Origin: Auanema rhodensis
Taxonomy: Eukaryota; Nematoda; Chromadorea; Rhabditida; Rhabditidae
Length of the DNA: 64,000 bases
Direction of reading: 5' to 3'
Assembly (NCBI GenBank): GCA_964057225.1
Contig: OZ059899.1
Location: forward strand, 19,848,501 to 19,912,500
Shown: positions 29,371 through 43,296 of the stretch, in pieces
How positions within the stretch are numbered: position 1 is the first letter of the stretch
How the letters are laid out: each line of letters begins with the position of its first letter
Program-made: the position numbers and the translations under genes
The notes under the pieces: model-generated
What the model saw: the letters and a program-made list of their open reading frames with translations, nothing else
Databases searched by the model: none
Told to the model about the DNA's origin: nothing

Positions 29371-29710
29371 TTGAAAAATGATGCATTAGTGTATGTTGAG
29401 TTTCCATGTACACTCAACATTGCTTCCAAAAACATTTTGACAAAAATTTTTCCAAAAAATTTCGCGAAAAGAAGATGTTTTTAGATTCCGTTTTTCAAGG
29501 CAAAGACGATGGACAATGTTATTCAACGAAAAAATTATTTCTGCAGGGTGAAAATCGAGGATATAAGTGTGAACTTATATCAGTTGATATCTCGGTGCAT
29601 TTTTAAGCTAGCGCAAATCTGATAACACAGATCGACGCAGCTTAAAAATCCGCATCGAATGCACTATACTTCATTGAGAAACGCTTGATACAAAAATTAG
29701 TTATGATCGT
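29371..29710 (+). repeat. Shortened satellite monomer (340 bp)
   Basis: This is the only monomer in the left block that is not 351 bp. Compared with the closely related monomer at 30062, it lacks 11 bp near 29460, between two direct copies of AATTTCG. One copy of the repeat and the bases between are lost, as expected for slippage or unequal pairing. The change resets the register of the array and lies at the boundary between two variant domains. Confidence 0.85.
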
Positions 29711-30763
29711 TTGAAAAAAGATGCATTAGTGTATGTTGAGTTTCCATGTACACTCAACATTGCTTCCAAAAACATTTTGACAAAAATTTTTACGAAAAAT
29801 TTCAAAATAATTTCGCAAAAAGTAGATGTTTTTAGATTCCTTTTTTCACGGCAAAGACGATGGACAAAGTTATTCAACGAAAAAATTAATTCTGCAGGGT
29901 GAAAATCGAGGATATAAGTGTGAACTTATATCAGTTGATATCTCGGTGCATTTTTAAGCTAGCGCAAATCTGATAACACAGATCGACGCAGCTTAAAAAT
30001 CCGCATCGAATGCACTATACTACATTGAGAAACGCTTGATACAAAAATTAGGTATGATCGTTTGAAAAATGATGCATTAGTGTATGTTGAGTTTCCATGT
30101 ACACTCAACATTGCTTCCAAAAACATTTTGACAAAAATTTTTCCAAAAAATTTCGAAACAATTTCGCGAAAAGAAGATGTTTTTAGATTCCGTTTTTCAA
30201 GGCAAAGACGATGGACAATGTTATTCAACGAAAAAATTATTTCTGCAGGGTGAAAATCGAGGATATAAGTGTGAACTTATATCAGTTGATATCTCGGTGC
30301 ATTTTTAAGCTAGCGCAAATCTGATAACACAGATCGACGCAGCTTAAAAATCCGCATCGAATGCACTATACTACATTGAGAAACGCTTGATACAAAAATT
30401 AGTTATGATCGTTTGAAAAAAGATGCATTAGTGTATGTTGAGTTTCCATGTACACTCAACATTGCTTCCAAAAACATTTTGACAAAAATTTTTCCAAAAA
30501 ATTTCAAAATAATTTCGCAAAAAGTAAATGTTTTTAGATTCCTTTCTCCAAGGCAAAGACGATGGACAATGTTATTCAGCGAAAAAATTAATTCTGCAGG
30601 GTGAAAATCGAGGATATAAGTGTGAACTTATATCAGTTGATATCTCGGTGCATTTTTAAGCTAGCGCAAATCTGATAACACAGATCGACGCAGCTTAAAA
30701 ATCCGCATCGAATGCACTATACTACATTGAGAAACGCTTAATACAAAACTTAGTTATGATCGT

Positions 30764-33700
30764 TTGAAAAAAGATGCATTAGTGTATGTTGAGTTTCCAT
30801 GTACACTCAACATTGCTTCCAAAAACATTTTTACAAAAATTTTTCCGAAAAATTTCGAAATAATTTCGCAAAAAGTAGATGTTTTTAGATTCCTTTTTTC
30901 ACGGCAAAGACGATGGACAAAGTTATTCAACGAAAAAATTAATTCTGCAGGGTGAAAATCGAGGATATAAGTGTGAACTTATATCAGTTGATATCTCGGT
31001 GCATTTTTAAGCTAGCGCAAATCTGATAACACAGATCGACGCAGCCTAAAAATCCGCATCGAATGCACTATACTACATTAAAAAACGCTTAATACAAAAA
31101 TTAGTTATGATCGTTTGAAAAAAGATGCATTAGTGTATGTTGAGTTTCCATGTACACTCAACATTGCTTCCAAAAACATTTTGACAAAAATTTTTACGAA
31201 AAATTTCAAAATAATTTCGCAAAAAGTAGATGTTTTTAGATTCCTTCTTTCAAGGCAAAGACGATGGACAATGTTATTCAACGAAAAAATTAATTCTGCA
31301 GGGTGAAAATCGAGGATATAAGTGTGAACTTATATCAGTTGATATCTCGGTGCATTTTTAAGCTAGCGCAAATCTGATAACACAGATCGACGCAGCTTAA
31401 AAATCCGCATCGAATGCACTATACTACATTGAGAAACGCTTAATACAAAAATTAGTTATGATCGTTTGAAAAAAGATGCATTAGTGTATGTTGAGTTTCC
31501 ATGTACACTCAACATTGCTTCCAAAAACATTTTGACAAAAATTTTTACGAAAAATTTCAAAATAATTTCGCAAAAAGTAGATGTTTTTAGATTTCTTTTT
31601 TCACGGCAAAGACGATGGACAAAGTTATTCAACGAAAAAATTAATTCTGCAGGGTGAAAATCGAGGATATAAGTGTGAACTTATATCAGTTGATATCTCG
31701 GTGCATTTTTAAGCTAGCGCAAATCTGATAACACAGATCGACGCAGCTTAAAAATCCGCATCGAATGCACTATACTACATTGAGAAACGCTTAATACAAA
31801 ACTTAGTTATGATCGTTTGAAAAAAGATGCATTAGTGTATGTTGAGTTTCCATGTACACTCAACATTGCTTCCAAAAACATTTTTACAAAAATTTTTCCG
31901 AAAAATTTCGAAATAATTTCGCAAAAAGTAGATGTTTTTAGATTCCTTTTTTCAAGGCAAAGACGATGGACATTGTTATTCAACGAAAAAATTGATTCTG
32001 CAGGGTGAAAATCGAGGATATAAGTGTGAACTTATATCAGTTGATATCTCGGTGCATTTTTAAGCTAGCGCAAATCTGATAACACAGATCGACGCAGCTT
32101 AAAAATCCGCATCGAATGCACTATACAACATTGAGAAACGCTTAATACAAAAATTAGTTATGATCGTTTGAAAAATGATGCATTAGTGTATGTTGAGTTT
32201 CCATGTACACTCAACATTGCTTCCAAAAACATTTTTACAAAAATTTTTCCGAAAAATTTCGAAATAATTTCGCAAAAAGTAGATGTTTTTAGATTTCTTT
32301 TTTCAAGGCAAAGACGATGGACATTGTTATTCAACGAAGAAATTGATTCTGCAGGGTGAAAATCGAGGATATAAGTGTGAACTTATATCAGTTGATATCT
32401 CGGTGCATTTTTAAGCTAGCGCAAATCTGATAACACAGATCGACGCAGCTTAAAAATTCGCATCGAATGCACTATACTGCATTGAGAAACGCTTAATACA
32501 AAAGTTAGTTATGATCGTTTGAAAAAAGATGCATTAGTGTATGTTGAGTTTCCATGTACACTCAACATTGCTTCCAAAAACATTTTTACAAAAATTTTTC
32601 CGAAAAATTTCGAAATAATTTCGCAAAAAGTAGATGTTTTTAGATTTCTTTTTTCAAGGCAAAGACGATGGACATTGTTATTCAACGAAGAAATTGATTC
32701 TGCAGGGTGAAAATCGAGGATATAAGTGTGAACTTATATCAGTTGATATCTCGGTGCATTTTTAAGCTAGCGCAAATCTGATAACACAGATCGACGCAGC
32801 TTAAAAATTCGCATCGAATGCACTATACTGCATTGAGAAACGCTTAATACAAAAGTTAGTTATGATCGTTTGAAAAAAGATGCATTAGTGTATGTTGAGT
32901 TTCCATGTACACTCAACATTGCTTCCAAAAACATTTTTACAAAAATTTTTCCGAAAAATTTCGAAATAATTTCGCAAAAAGTAGATGTTTTTAGATTCCT
33001 TTTTTCAAGGCAAAGACGATGGACATTGTTATTCAACGAAAAAATTGATTCTGCAGGGTGAAAATCGAGGATATAAGTGTGAACTTATATCAGTTGATAT
33101 CTCGGTGCATTTTTAAGCTAGCGCAAATCTGATAACACAGATCGACGCAGCTTAAAAATCCGCATCGAATGCACTATACTACATTGAGAAACGCTTAATA
33201 CAAAACTTAGTTATGATCGTTTGAAAAAAGATGCATTAGTGTATGTTGAGTTTCCATGTACACTCAACATTGCTTCCAAAAACATTTTGACAAAAATTTT
33301 TCCGAAAAATTTCGAAATAATTTCGCAAAAAGTAGATGTTTTTAGATTCCTTTTTTCAAGGCAAAGACGATGGACATTGTTATTCAACGAAAAAATTGAT
33401 TCTGCAGGGTGAAAATCGAGGATATAAGTGTGAACTTATATCAGTTGATATCTCGGTGCATTTTTAAGCTAGCGCAAATCTGATAACACAGATCGACGCA
33501 GCTTAAAAATTCGCATCGAATGCACTATACTGCATTGAGAAACGCTTAATACAAAAGTTAGTTATGATCGTTTGAAAAAAGATGCATTAGTGTATGTTGA
33601 GTTTCCATGTACACTCAACATTGCTTCCAAAAACATTTTTACAAAAATTTTTCCGAAAAATTTCGAAATAATTTCGCAAAAAGTAGATGTTTTTAGATTC

Positions 33701-36700
33701 CTTTTTTCAAGGCAAAGACGATGGACATTGTTATTCAACGAAAAATTTGATTCTGCAGGGTGAAAATCGAGGATATAAGTGTGAACTTATATCAGTTGAT
33801 ATCTCGGTGCATTTTTAAGCTAGCGCAAATCTGATAACACAGATCGACGCAGCTTAAAAATCCGCATCGAATGCACTATACTACATTGAGAAACGCTTAA
33901 TACAAAACTTAGTTATGATCGTTTGAAAAAAGATGCATTAGTGTATGTTGAGTTTCCATGTACACTCAACATTGCTTCCAAAAACATTTTTACAAAAATT
34001 TTTCCGAAAAATTTCGAAATAATTTCGCAAAAAGTAGATGTTTTTAGATTCCTTTTTTCAAGGCAAAGACGATGGACATTGTTATTCAACGAAAAAATTG
34101 ATTCTGCAGGGTGAAAATCGAGGATATAAGTGTGAACTTATATCAGTTGATATCTCGGTGCATTTTTAAGTTAGCGCAAATCTGATAACACAGATCGACG
34201 CAGCTTAAAAATCCGCATCGAATGCACTATACAACATTGAGAAACGCTTAATACAAAAATTAGTTATGATCGTTTGAAAAATGATGCATTAGTGTATGTT
34301 GAGTTTCCATGTACACTCAACATTGCTTCCAAAAACATTTTTACAAAAATTTTTCCGAAAAATTTCGAAATAATTTCGCAAAAAGTAGATGTTTTTAGAT
34401 TCCTTTTTTCAAGGCAAAGACGATGGACATTGTTATTCAACGAAAAAATTGATTCTGCAGGGTGAAAATCGAGGATATAAGTGTGAACTTATATCAGTTG
34501 ATATCTCGGTGCATTTTTAAGCTAGCGCAAATCTGATAACACAGATCGACGCAGCTTAAAAATTCGCATCGAATGCACTATACTGCATTGAGAAACGCTT
34601 AATACAAAAGTTAGTTATGATCGTTTGAAAAAAGATGCATTAGTGTATGTTGAGTTTCCATGTACACTCAACATTGCTTCCAAAAACATTTTTACAAAAA
34701 TTTTTCCGAAAAATTTCGAATTAATTTCGCAAAAAGTAGATGTTTTTAGATTCCTTTTTTCACGGCAAAGACGATGGACAAAGTTATTCAACGAAAAAAT
34801 TAATTCTGCAGGGTGAAAATCGAGGATATAAGTGTGAACTTATATCAGTTGATATCTCGGTGCATTTTTAAGCTAGCGCAAATCTGATAACACAGATCGA
34901 CGCAGCCTAAAAATCCGCATCGAATGCACTATACTACATTAAAAAACGCTTAATACAAAAATTAGTTATGATCGTTTGAAAAAAGATGCATTAGTGTATG
35001 TTGAGTTTCCATGTACACTCAACATTGCTTCCAAAAACATTTTGACAAAAATTTTTACGAAAAATTTCAAAATAATTTCGCAAAAAGTAGATGTTTTTAG
35101 ATTCCTTCTTTCAAGGCAAAGACGATGGACAATGTTATTCAACGAAAAAATTAATTCTGCAGGGTGAAAATCGAGGATATAAGTGTGAACTTATATCAGT
35201 TGATATCTCGGTGCATTTTTAAGCTAGCGCAAATCTGATAACACAGATCGACGCAGCTTAAAAATCCGCATCGAATGCACTATACTACATTGAGAAACGC
35301 TTAATACAAAAATTAGTTATGATCGTTTGAAAAAAGATGCATTAGTGTATGTTGAGTTTCCATGTACACTCAACATTGCTTCCAAAAACATTTTGACAAA
35401 AATTTTTACGAAAAATTTCAAAATAATTTCGCAAAAAGTAGATGTTTTTAGATTTCTTTTTTCACGGCAAAGACGATGGACAAAGTTATTCAACGAAAAA
35501 ATTAATTCTGCAGGGTGAAAATCGAGGATATAAGTGTGAACTTATATCAGTTGATATCTCGGTGCATTTTTAAGCTAGCGCAAATCTGATAACACAGATC
35601 GACGCAGCTTAAAAATCCGCATCGAATGCACTATACTACATTGAGAAACGCTTAATACAAAACTTAGTTATGATCGTTTGAAAAAAGATGCATTAGTGTA
35701 TGTTGAGTTTCCATGTACACTCAACATTGCTTCCAAAAACATTTTTACAAAAATTTTTCCGAAAAATTTCGAAATAATTTCGCAAAAAGTAGATGTTTTT
35801 AGATTCCTTTTTTCAAGGCAAAGACGATGGACATTGTTATTCAACGAAAAAATTGATTCTGCAGGGTGAAAATCGAGGATATAAGTGTGAACTTATATCA
35901 GTTGATATCTCGGTGCATTTTTAAGCTAGCGCAAATCTGATAACACAGATCGACGCAGCTTAAAAATCCGCATCGAATGCACTATACAACATTGAGAAAC
36001 GCTTAATACAAAAATTAGTTATGATCGTTTGAAAAATGATGCATTAGTGTATGTTGAGTTTCCATGTACACTCAACATTGCTTCCAAAAACATTTTTACA
36101 AAAATTTTTCCGAAAAATTTCGAAATAATTTCGCAAAAAGTAGATGTTTTTAGATTTCTTTTTTCAAGGCAAAGACGATGGACATTGTTATTCAACGAAG
36201 AAATTGATTCTGCAGGGTGAAAATCGAGGATATAAGTGTGAACTTATATCAGTTGATATCTCGGTGCATTTTTAAGCTAGCGCAAATCTGATAACACAGA
36301 TCGACGCAGCTTAAAAATTCGCATCGAATGCACTATACTGCATTGAGAAACGCTTAATACAAAAGTTAGTTATGATCGTTTGAAAAAAGATGCATTAGTG
36401 TATGTTGAGTTTCCATGTACACTCAACATTGCTTCCAAAAACATTTTTACAAAAATTTTTCCGAAAAATTTCGAAATAATTTCGCAAAAAGTAGATGTTT
36501 TTAGATTTCTTTTTTCAAGGCAAAGACGATGGACATTGTTATTCAACGAAGAAATTGATTCTGCAGGGTGAAAATCGAGGATATAAGTGTGAACTTATAT
36601 CAGTTGATATCTCGGTGCATTTTTAAGCTAGCGCAAATCTGATAACACAGATCGACGCAGCTTAAAAATTCGCATCGAATGCACTATACTGCATTGAGAA

Positions 36701-38836
36701 ACGCTTAATACAAAAGTTAGTTATGATCGTTTGAAAAAAGATGCATTAGTGTATGTTGAGTTTCCATGTACACTCAACATTGCTTCCAAAAACATTTTTA
36801 CAAAAATTTTTCCGAAAAATTTCGAAATAATTTCGCAAAAAGTAGATGTTTTTAGATTCCTTTTTTCAAGGCAAAGACGATGGACATTGTTATTCAACGA
36901 AAAAATTGATTCTGCAGGGTGAAAATCGAGGATATAAGTGTGAACTTATATCAGTTGATATCTCGGTGCATTTTTAAGCTAGCGCAAATCTGATAACACA
37001 GATCGACGCAGCTTAAAAATCCGCATCGAATGCACTATACTACATTGAGAAACGCTTAATACAAAACTTAGTTATGATCGTTTGAAAAAAGATGCATTAG
37101 TGTATGTTGAGTTTCCATGTACACTCAACATTGCTTCCAAAAACATTTTGACAAAAATTTTTCCGAAAAATTTCGAAATAATTTCGCAAAAAGTAGATGT
37201 TTTTAGATTCCTTTTTTCAAGGCAAAGACGATGGACATTGTTATTCAACGAAAAAATTGATTCTGCAGGGTGAAAATCGAGGATATAAGTGTGAACTTAT
37301 ATCAGTTGATATCTCGGTGCATTTTTAAGCTAGCGCAAATCTGATAACACAGATCGACGCAGCTTAAAAATTCGCATCGAATGCACTATACTGCATTGAG
37401 AAACGCTTAATACAAAAGTTAGTTATGATCGTTTGAAAAAAGATGCATTAGTGTATGTTGAGTTTCCATGTACACTCAACATTGCTTCCAAAAACATTTT
37501 TACAAAAATTTTTCCGAAAAATTTCGAAATAATTTCGCAAAAAGTAGATGTTTTTAGATTCCTTTTTTCAAGGCAAAGACGATGGACATTGTTATTCAAC
37601 GAAAAATTTGATTCTGCAGGGTGAAAATCGAGGATATAAGTGTGAACTTATATCAGTTGATATCTCGGTGCATTTTTAAGCTAGCGCAAATCTGATAACA
37701 CAGATCGACGCAGCTTAAAAATCCGCATCGAATGCACTATACTACATTGAGAAACGCTTAATACAAAACTTAGTTATGATCGTTTGAAAAAAGATGCATT
37801 AGTGTATGTTGAGTTTCCATGTACACTCAACATTGCTTCCAAAAACATTTTTACAAAAATTTTTCCGAAAAATTTCGAAATAATTTCGCAAAAAGTAGAT
37901 GTTTTTAGATTCCTTTTTTCAAGGCAAAGACGATGGACATTGTTATTCAACGAAAAAATTGATTCTGCAGGGTGAAAATCGAGGATATAAGTGTGAACTT
38001 ATATCAGTTGATATCTCGGTGCATTTTTAAGTTAGCGCAAATCTGATAACACAGATCGACGCAGCTTAAAAATCCGCATCGAATGCACTATACAACATTG
38101 AGAAACGCTTAATACAAAAATTAGTTATGATCGTTTGAAAAATGATGCATTAGTGTATGTTGAGTTTCCATGTACACTCAACATTGCTTCCAAAAACATT
38201 TTTACAAAAATTTTTCCGAAAAATTTCGAAATAATTTCGCAAAAAGTAGATGTTTTTAGATTCCTTTTTTCAAGGCAAAGACGATGGACATTGTTATTCA
38301 ACGAAAAAATTGATTCTGCAGGGTGAAAATCGAGGATATAAGTGTGAACTTATATCAGTTGATATCTCGGTGCATTTTTAAGCTAGCGCAAATCTGATAA
38401 CACAGATCGACGCAGCTTAAAAATTCGCATCGAATGCACTATACTGCATTGAGAAACGCTTAATACAAAAGTTAGTTATGATCGTTTGAAAAAAGATGCA
38501 TTAGTGTATGTTGAGTTTCCATGTACACTCAACATTGCTTCCAAAAACATTTTTACAAAAATTTTTCCGAAAAATTTCGAATTAATTTCGCAAAAAGTAG
38601 ATGTTTTTAGATTCCTTTTTTCAAGGCAAAGACGATGGACATTGTTATTCAACGAAAAAATTGATTCTGCAGGGTGAAAATCGAGGATATAAGTGTGAAC
38701 TTATATCAGTTGATATCTCGGTGCATTTTTAAGCTAGCGCAAATCTGATAACACAGATCGACGCAGCTTAAAAATTCGCATCGAATGCACTATACAACAT
38801 TGAGAAACGCTTAATACAAAAAGTAGTTATGATCAA
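30764..38836 (+). repeat. Higher-order repeat: 11-monomer unit (3861 bp), two copies plus part
   Basis: From 30764 to 34624 the series of variants includes the CACGGCAAAG/ACAAAGTT monomers, CTTCTTTCAAGG, two consecutive AACGAAGAAATTG monomers, a lone TTGACA monomer, GAAAAATTTGATT, and AAGTTAGCGC. The same series in the same order repeats at 34625-38485, and the first type recurs at 38486. The exact 3861-bp spacing (11 x 351) and shared private changes show one recent block duplication. This is the largest unit in the window. Confidence 0.88.
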
Positions 38837-41800
38837 TTGAAAAATGATGCATTAGTGTATGTTGAGTTTCCATGTACACTCAACATTGCTTCCAAAAACA
38901 TTTTTACAAAAATTTTTCCGAAAAATTTCAAAATAATTTCGCAAAAAGTAGATGTTTTTAGATTCCTTTTTTCAAGGCAAAGACGATGGACATTGTTATT
39001 CAACGAAAAAATTGATTCTGCAGGGTGAAACTCGAGGATATAAGTGTGAACTTATATCAGTTGATATCTCGGTGCATTTTTAAGCTAGCGCTAATCTGAT
39101 AACACAGATCGACGCAGCTTAAAAATTCGCATCGAATGCACTATACTGCATTGAGAAACGCTTAATACAAAAGTTAGTTATGATCGTTTGAAAAAAGATG
39201 CATTAGTGTATGTTGAGTTTCCATGTACACTCAACATTGCTTCCAAAAACATTTTTACAAAAATTTTTCCGAAAAATTTCGAAATAATTTCGCAAAAAGT
39301 AGATGTTTTTAGATTCCTTTTTTCAAGGCAAAGACGATGGACATTGTTATTCAACGAAAAAATTGATTCTGCAGGGTGAAACTCGAGGATATAAGTGTGA
39401 ACTTATATCAGTTGATATCTCGGTGCATTTTTAAGCTAGCGCTAATCTGATAACACAGATCGACGCAGCTTAAAAATTCGCATCGAATGCACTATACTGC
39501 ATTGAGAAACGCTTAATACAAAAGTTAGTTATGATCGTTTGAAAAAAGATGCATTAGTGTATGTTGAGTTTCCATGTACACTCAACATTGCTTCCAAAAA
39601 CATTTTTACAAAAATTTTTCCGAAAAATTTCGAAATAATTTCGCAAAAAGTAGATGTTTTTAGATTCCTTTTCTCAAGGCAAAGACGATGGACATTGTTA
39701 TTCAACGAAAAAATTGATTCTGCAGGGTGAAAATCGAGGATATAAGTGTGAACTTATATCAGTTGATATCTCGGTGCATTTTTAAGCTAGCGCAAATCTG
39801 ATAACACAGATCGACGCAGCTTAAAAATTCGCATCGAATGCACTATACAACATTGAGGAACGCTTAATACAAAAATTAGTTATGATCGTTTGAAAAATGA
39901 TGCATTAGTGTATGTTGAGTTTCCATGTACACTCAACATTGCTTCCAAAAACATTTTTACAAAAATTTTTCCGAAAAATTTCGAAATAATTTCGCAAAAA
40001 GTAGATGTTTTTAGATTCCTTTTTTCAAGGCAAAGACGATGGACATTGTTATTCAACGAAAAAATTGATTCTGCAGGGTGAAAATCGAGGATATAAGTGT
40101 GAACTTATATCAGTTGATATCTCGGTGCATTTTTAAGCTAGCGCTAATCTGATAACACAGATCGACGCAGCTTAAAAATCCGCATCGAATGCACTATACA
40201 ACATTGAGAAACGCTTAATACAAAAATTAGTTATGATCGTTTGAAAAATGATGCATTAGTGTATGTTGAGTTTCCATGTACACTCAACATTGCTTCCAAA
40301 AACATTTTTACAAAAATTTTTCCGAAAAATTTCGAAATAATTTCGCAAAAAGTAGATGTTTTTAGATTTCTTTTTTCAAGGCAAAGACGATGGACATTGT
40401 TATTCAACGAAGAAATTGATTCTGCAGGGTGAAAATCGAGGATATAAGTGTGAACTTATATCAGTTGATATCTCGGTGCATTTTTAAGCTAGCGCAAATC
40501 TGATAACACAGATCGACGCAGCTTAAAAATTCGCATCGAATGCACTATACTGCATTGAGAAACGCTTAATACAAAAGTTAGTTATGATCGTTTGAAAAAA
40601 GATGCATTAGTGTATGTTGAGTTTCCATGTACACTCAACATTGCTTCCAAAAACATTTTTACAAAAATTTTTCCGAAAAATTTCGAAATAATTTCGCAAA
40701 AAGTAGATGTTTTTAGATTCCTTTTTTCAAGGCAAAGACGATGGACATTGTTATTCAACGAAAAAATTGATTCTGCAGGGTGAAAATCGAGGATATAAGT
40801 GTGAACTTATATCAGTTGATATCTCGGTGCATTTTTAAGCTAGCGCAAATCTGATAACACAGATCGACGCAGCTTAAAAATCCGCATCGAATGCACTATA
40901 CAACATTGAGAAACGCTTAATACAAAAATTAGTTATGATCGTTTGAAAAATGATGCATTAGTGTATGTTGAGTTTCCATGTACACTCAACATTGCTTCCA
41001 AAAACATTTTTACAAAAATTTTTCCGAAAAATTTCGAAATAATTTCGCAAAAAGTAGATGTTTTTAGATTCCTTTTTTCAAGGCAAAGACGATGGACATT
41101 GTTATTCAACGAAAAAATTGATTCTGCAGGGTGAAAATCGAGGATATAAGTGTGAACTTATATCAGTTGATATCTCGGTGCATTTTTAAGCTAGCGCAAA
41201 TCTGATAACACAGATCGACGCAGCTTAAAAATTCGCATCGAATGCACTATACTGCATTGAGAAACGCTTAATACAAAAGTTAGTTATGATCGTTTGAAAA
41301 AAGATGCATTAGTGTATGTTGAGTTTCCATGTACACTCAACATTGCTTCCAAAAACATTTTTACAAAAATTTTTCCGAAAAATTTCGAAATAATTTCGCA
41401 AAAAGTAGATGTTTTTAGATTCCTTTTTTCAAGGCAAAGACGATGGACATTGTTATTCAACGAAAAAATTGATTCTGCAGGGTGAAAATCGAGGATATAA
41501 GTGTGAACTTATATCAGTTGATATCTCGGTGCATTTTTAAGCTAGCGCAAATCTGATAACACAGATCGACGCAGCTTAAAAATTCGCATCGAATGCACTA
41601 TACAACATTGAGAAACGCTTAATACAAAAATTAGTTATGATCGTTTGAAAAATGATGCATTAGTGTATGTTGAGTTTCCATGTACACTCAACATTGCTTC
41701 CAAAAACATTTTTACAAAAATTTTTCCGAAAAATTTCGAAATAATTTCGCAAAAAGTAGATGTTTTTAGATTCCTTTTTTCAAGGCAAAGACGATGGACA

Positions 41801-43081
41801 TTGTTATTCAACGAAAAAATTGATTCTGCAGGGTGAAACTCGAGGATATAAGTGTGAACTTATATCAGTTGATATCTCGGTGCATTTTTAAGCTAGCGCT
41901 AATCTGATAACACAGATCGACGCAGCTTAAAAATTCGCATCGAATGCACTATACTGCATTGAGAAACGCTTAATACAAAAGTTAGTTATGATCGTTTGAA
42001 AAAAGATGCATTAGTGTATGTTGAGTTTCCATGTACACTCAACATTGCTTCCAAAAACATTTTTACAAAAATTTTTCCGAAAAATTTCGAAATAATTTCG
42101 CAAAAAGTAGATGTTTTTAGATTCCTTTTTTCAAGGCAAAGACGATGGACATTGTTATTCAACGAAAAAATTGATTCTGCAGGGTGAAAATCGAGGATAT
42201 AAGTGTGAACTTATATCAGTTGATATCTCGGTGCATTTTTAAGCTAGCGCAAATCTGATAACACAGATCGACGCAGCTTAAAAATTCGCATCGAATGCAC
42301 TATACAACATTGAGGAACGCTTAATACAAAAATTAGTTATGATCGTTTGAAAAATGATGCATTAGTGTATGTTGAGTTTCCATGTACACTCAACATTGCT
42401 TCCAAAAACATTTTTACAAAAATTTTTCCGAAAAATTTCGAAATAATTTCGCAAAAAGTAGATGTTTTTAGATTCCTTTTTTTAAGGCAAAGACGATGGA
42501 CATTGTTATTCAACGAAAAAATTGATTCTGCAGGGTGAAAATCGAGGATATAAGTGTGAACTTATATCAGTTGATATCTCGGTGCATTTTTAAGCTAGCG
42601 CAAATCTGATAACACAGCTCGACGCAGCTTAAAAATCCGCATCGAATGCACTATACAACATTGAGAAACGCTTAATACAAAAATTAGTTATAATCGTTTG
42701 AAAAATGATGCATTAGTGTATGTTGAGTTTCCATGTACACTCAACATTGCTTCCAAAAACATTTTGACAAAAATTTTTCCGAAAAATTTCAAAATAATTT
42801 CGCAAAAAGTAGATGTTTTTAGATTCCTTTTTTCAAGGCAAAGACGATGGACAATGTTATTCAACGAAAAAATTAATTCTGCAGGGTGAAAATCGAGGAT
42901 ATAAGTGTGAATTTATATCAGTTGATATCTCGGTGCATTTTTAAGCTAGCGCAAATCTGATAACACAGATCGACGCAGCTTAAAAATCCGCATCGAATGC
43001 ACTATACTACATTGAGAAACGCTTGATACAAAAATTAGTTATGATCGTTTGAAAAAAGATGCATTAGTGTATGTTGAGTTT

Positions 43082-43085
43082 CCAT
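43082..43085 (+). repeat. Target-site duplication, left (CCAT)
   Basis: CCAT is the last satellite sequence before the left LTR and recurs directly after the right LTR at 55671-55674. Deleting the element and one CCAT rejoins a monomer of exactly 351 bp (43049-43085 plus 55675-55988). A 4-bp duplication is usual for Ty3/Gypsy integrases. Confidence 0.95.
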
Positions 43086-43261
43086 CGTTCCATTCGGAAA
43101 TCAATACGTAGCAGGCGGGTTAGAATCAGACGACATGAGGCTGAGAGAGGACGACACGCCCTTCATATGGAACACAGACTTCAGCTTTGCCTTATGGAAT
43201 GACTATGGATGGTTGGTCTTCCTTTCTTAGCTCTCTTTCACTTTATATCTTTATGTAGACT

Positions 43262-43268
43262 TATATAA
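43262..43268 (+). promoter_or_regulatory. Candidate TATA box in the 5' LTR
   Basis: TATATAA lies in an AT-rich part of the LTR about 160 bp before its end. It is the best core-promoter candidate, but no transcription start can be read from sequence. The AATAAA only about 23 bp downstream means the R region would be short if both are used. Confidence 0.45.
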
Positions 43269-43290
43269 CTTATTGTAATCATGTAGACAA

Positions 43291-43296
43291 AATAAA
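43291..43296 (+). promoter_or_regulatory. Polyadenylation signal AATAAA in LTR (left copy)
   Basis: This is a canonical hexamer. The copy that would act in 3'-end formation is the equivalent at 55539-55544 in the right LTR. Confidence 0.55.

Larger units (their letters stand above)
1..43085 (+). repeat. 351-bp satellite DNA array, left block (about 123 monomers)
   Basis: The whole stretch is a head-to-tail tandem repeat. The same anchor (a TTG followed by AAAAA(T/A)GATG) recurs every 351 bp from position 238, with one 340-bp exception near 29.4 kb. Monomers differ by a handful of substitutions, and variants recur in blocks, which shows local higher-order repeats. The unit is AT-rich with A and T runs and three inverted repeats. 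A roughly 63-codon open frame occurs in most monomers but has no ATG at its start and is broken by TAG or TGA in at least nine monomers, so there is no sign of coding selection. Length, homogeneity and higher-order structure are typical of centromeric or heterochromatic satellites; that location is inference. The last monomer is cut at 43085 by a retrotransposon. Confidence 0.98.

Noticed and set aside
29959..30228. 89-codon minus-strand open frame
   Set aside because: It is the antisense of an ordinary satellite monomer with private substitutions, with no gene-like context and no equivalents in neighbouring monomers.
1..43085. CRISPR-like array
   Set aside because: The unit is one continuous 351-bp repeat with no short conserved repeat separated by unique spacers.
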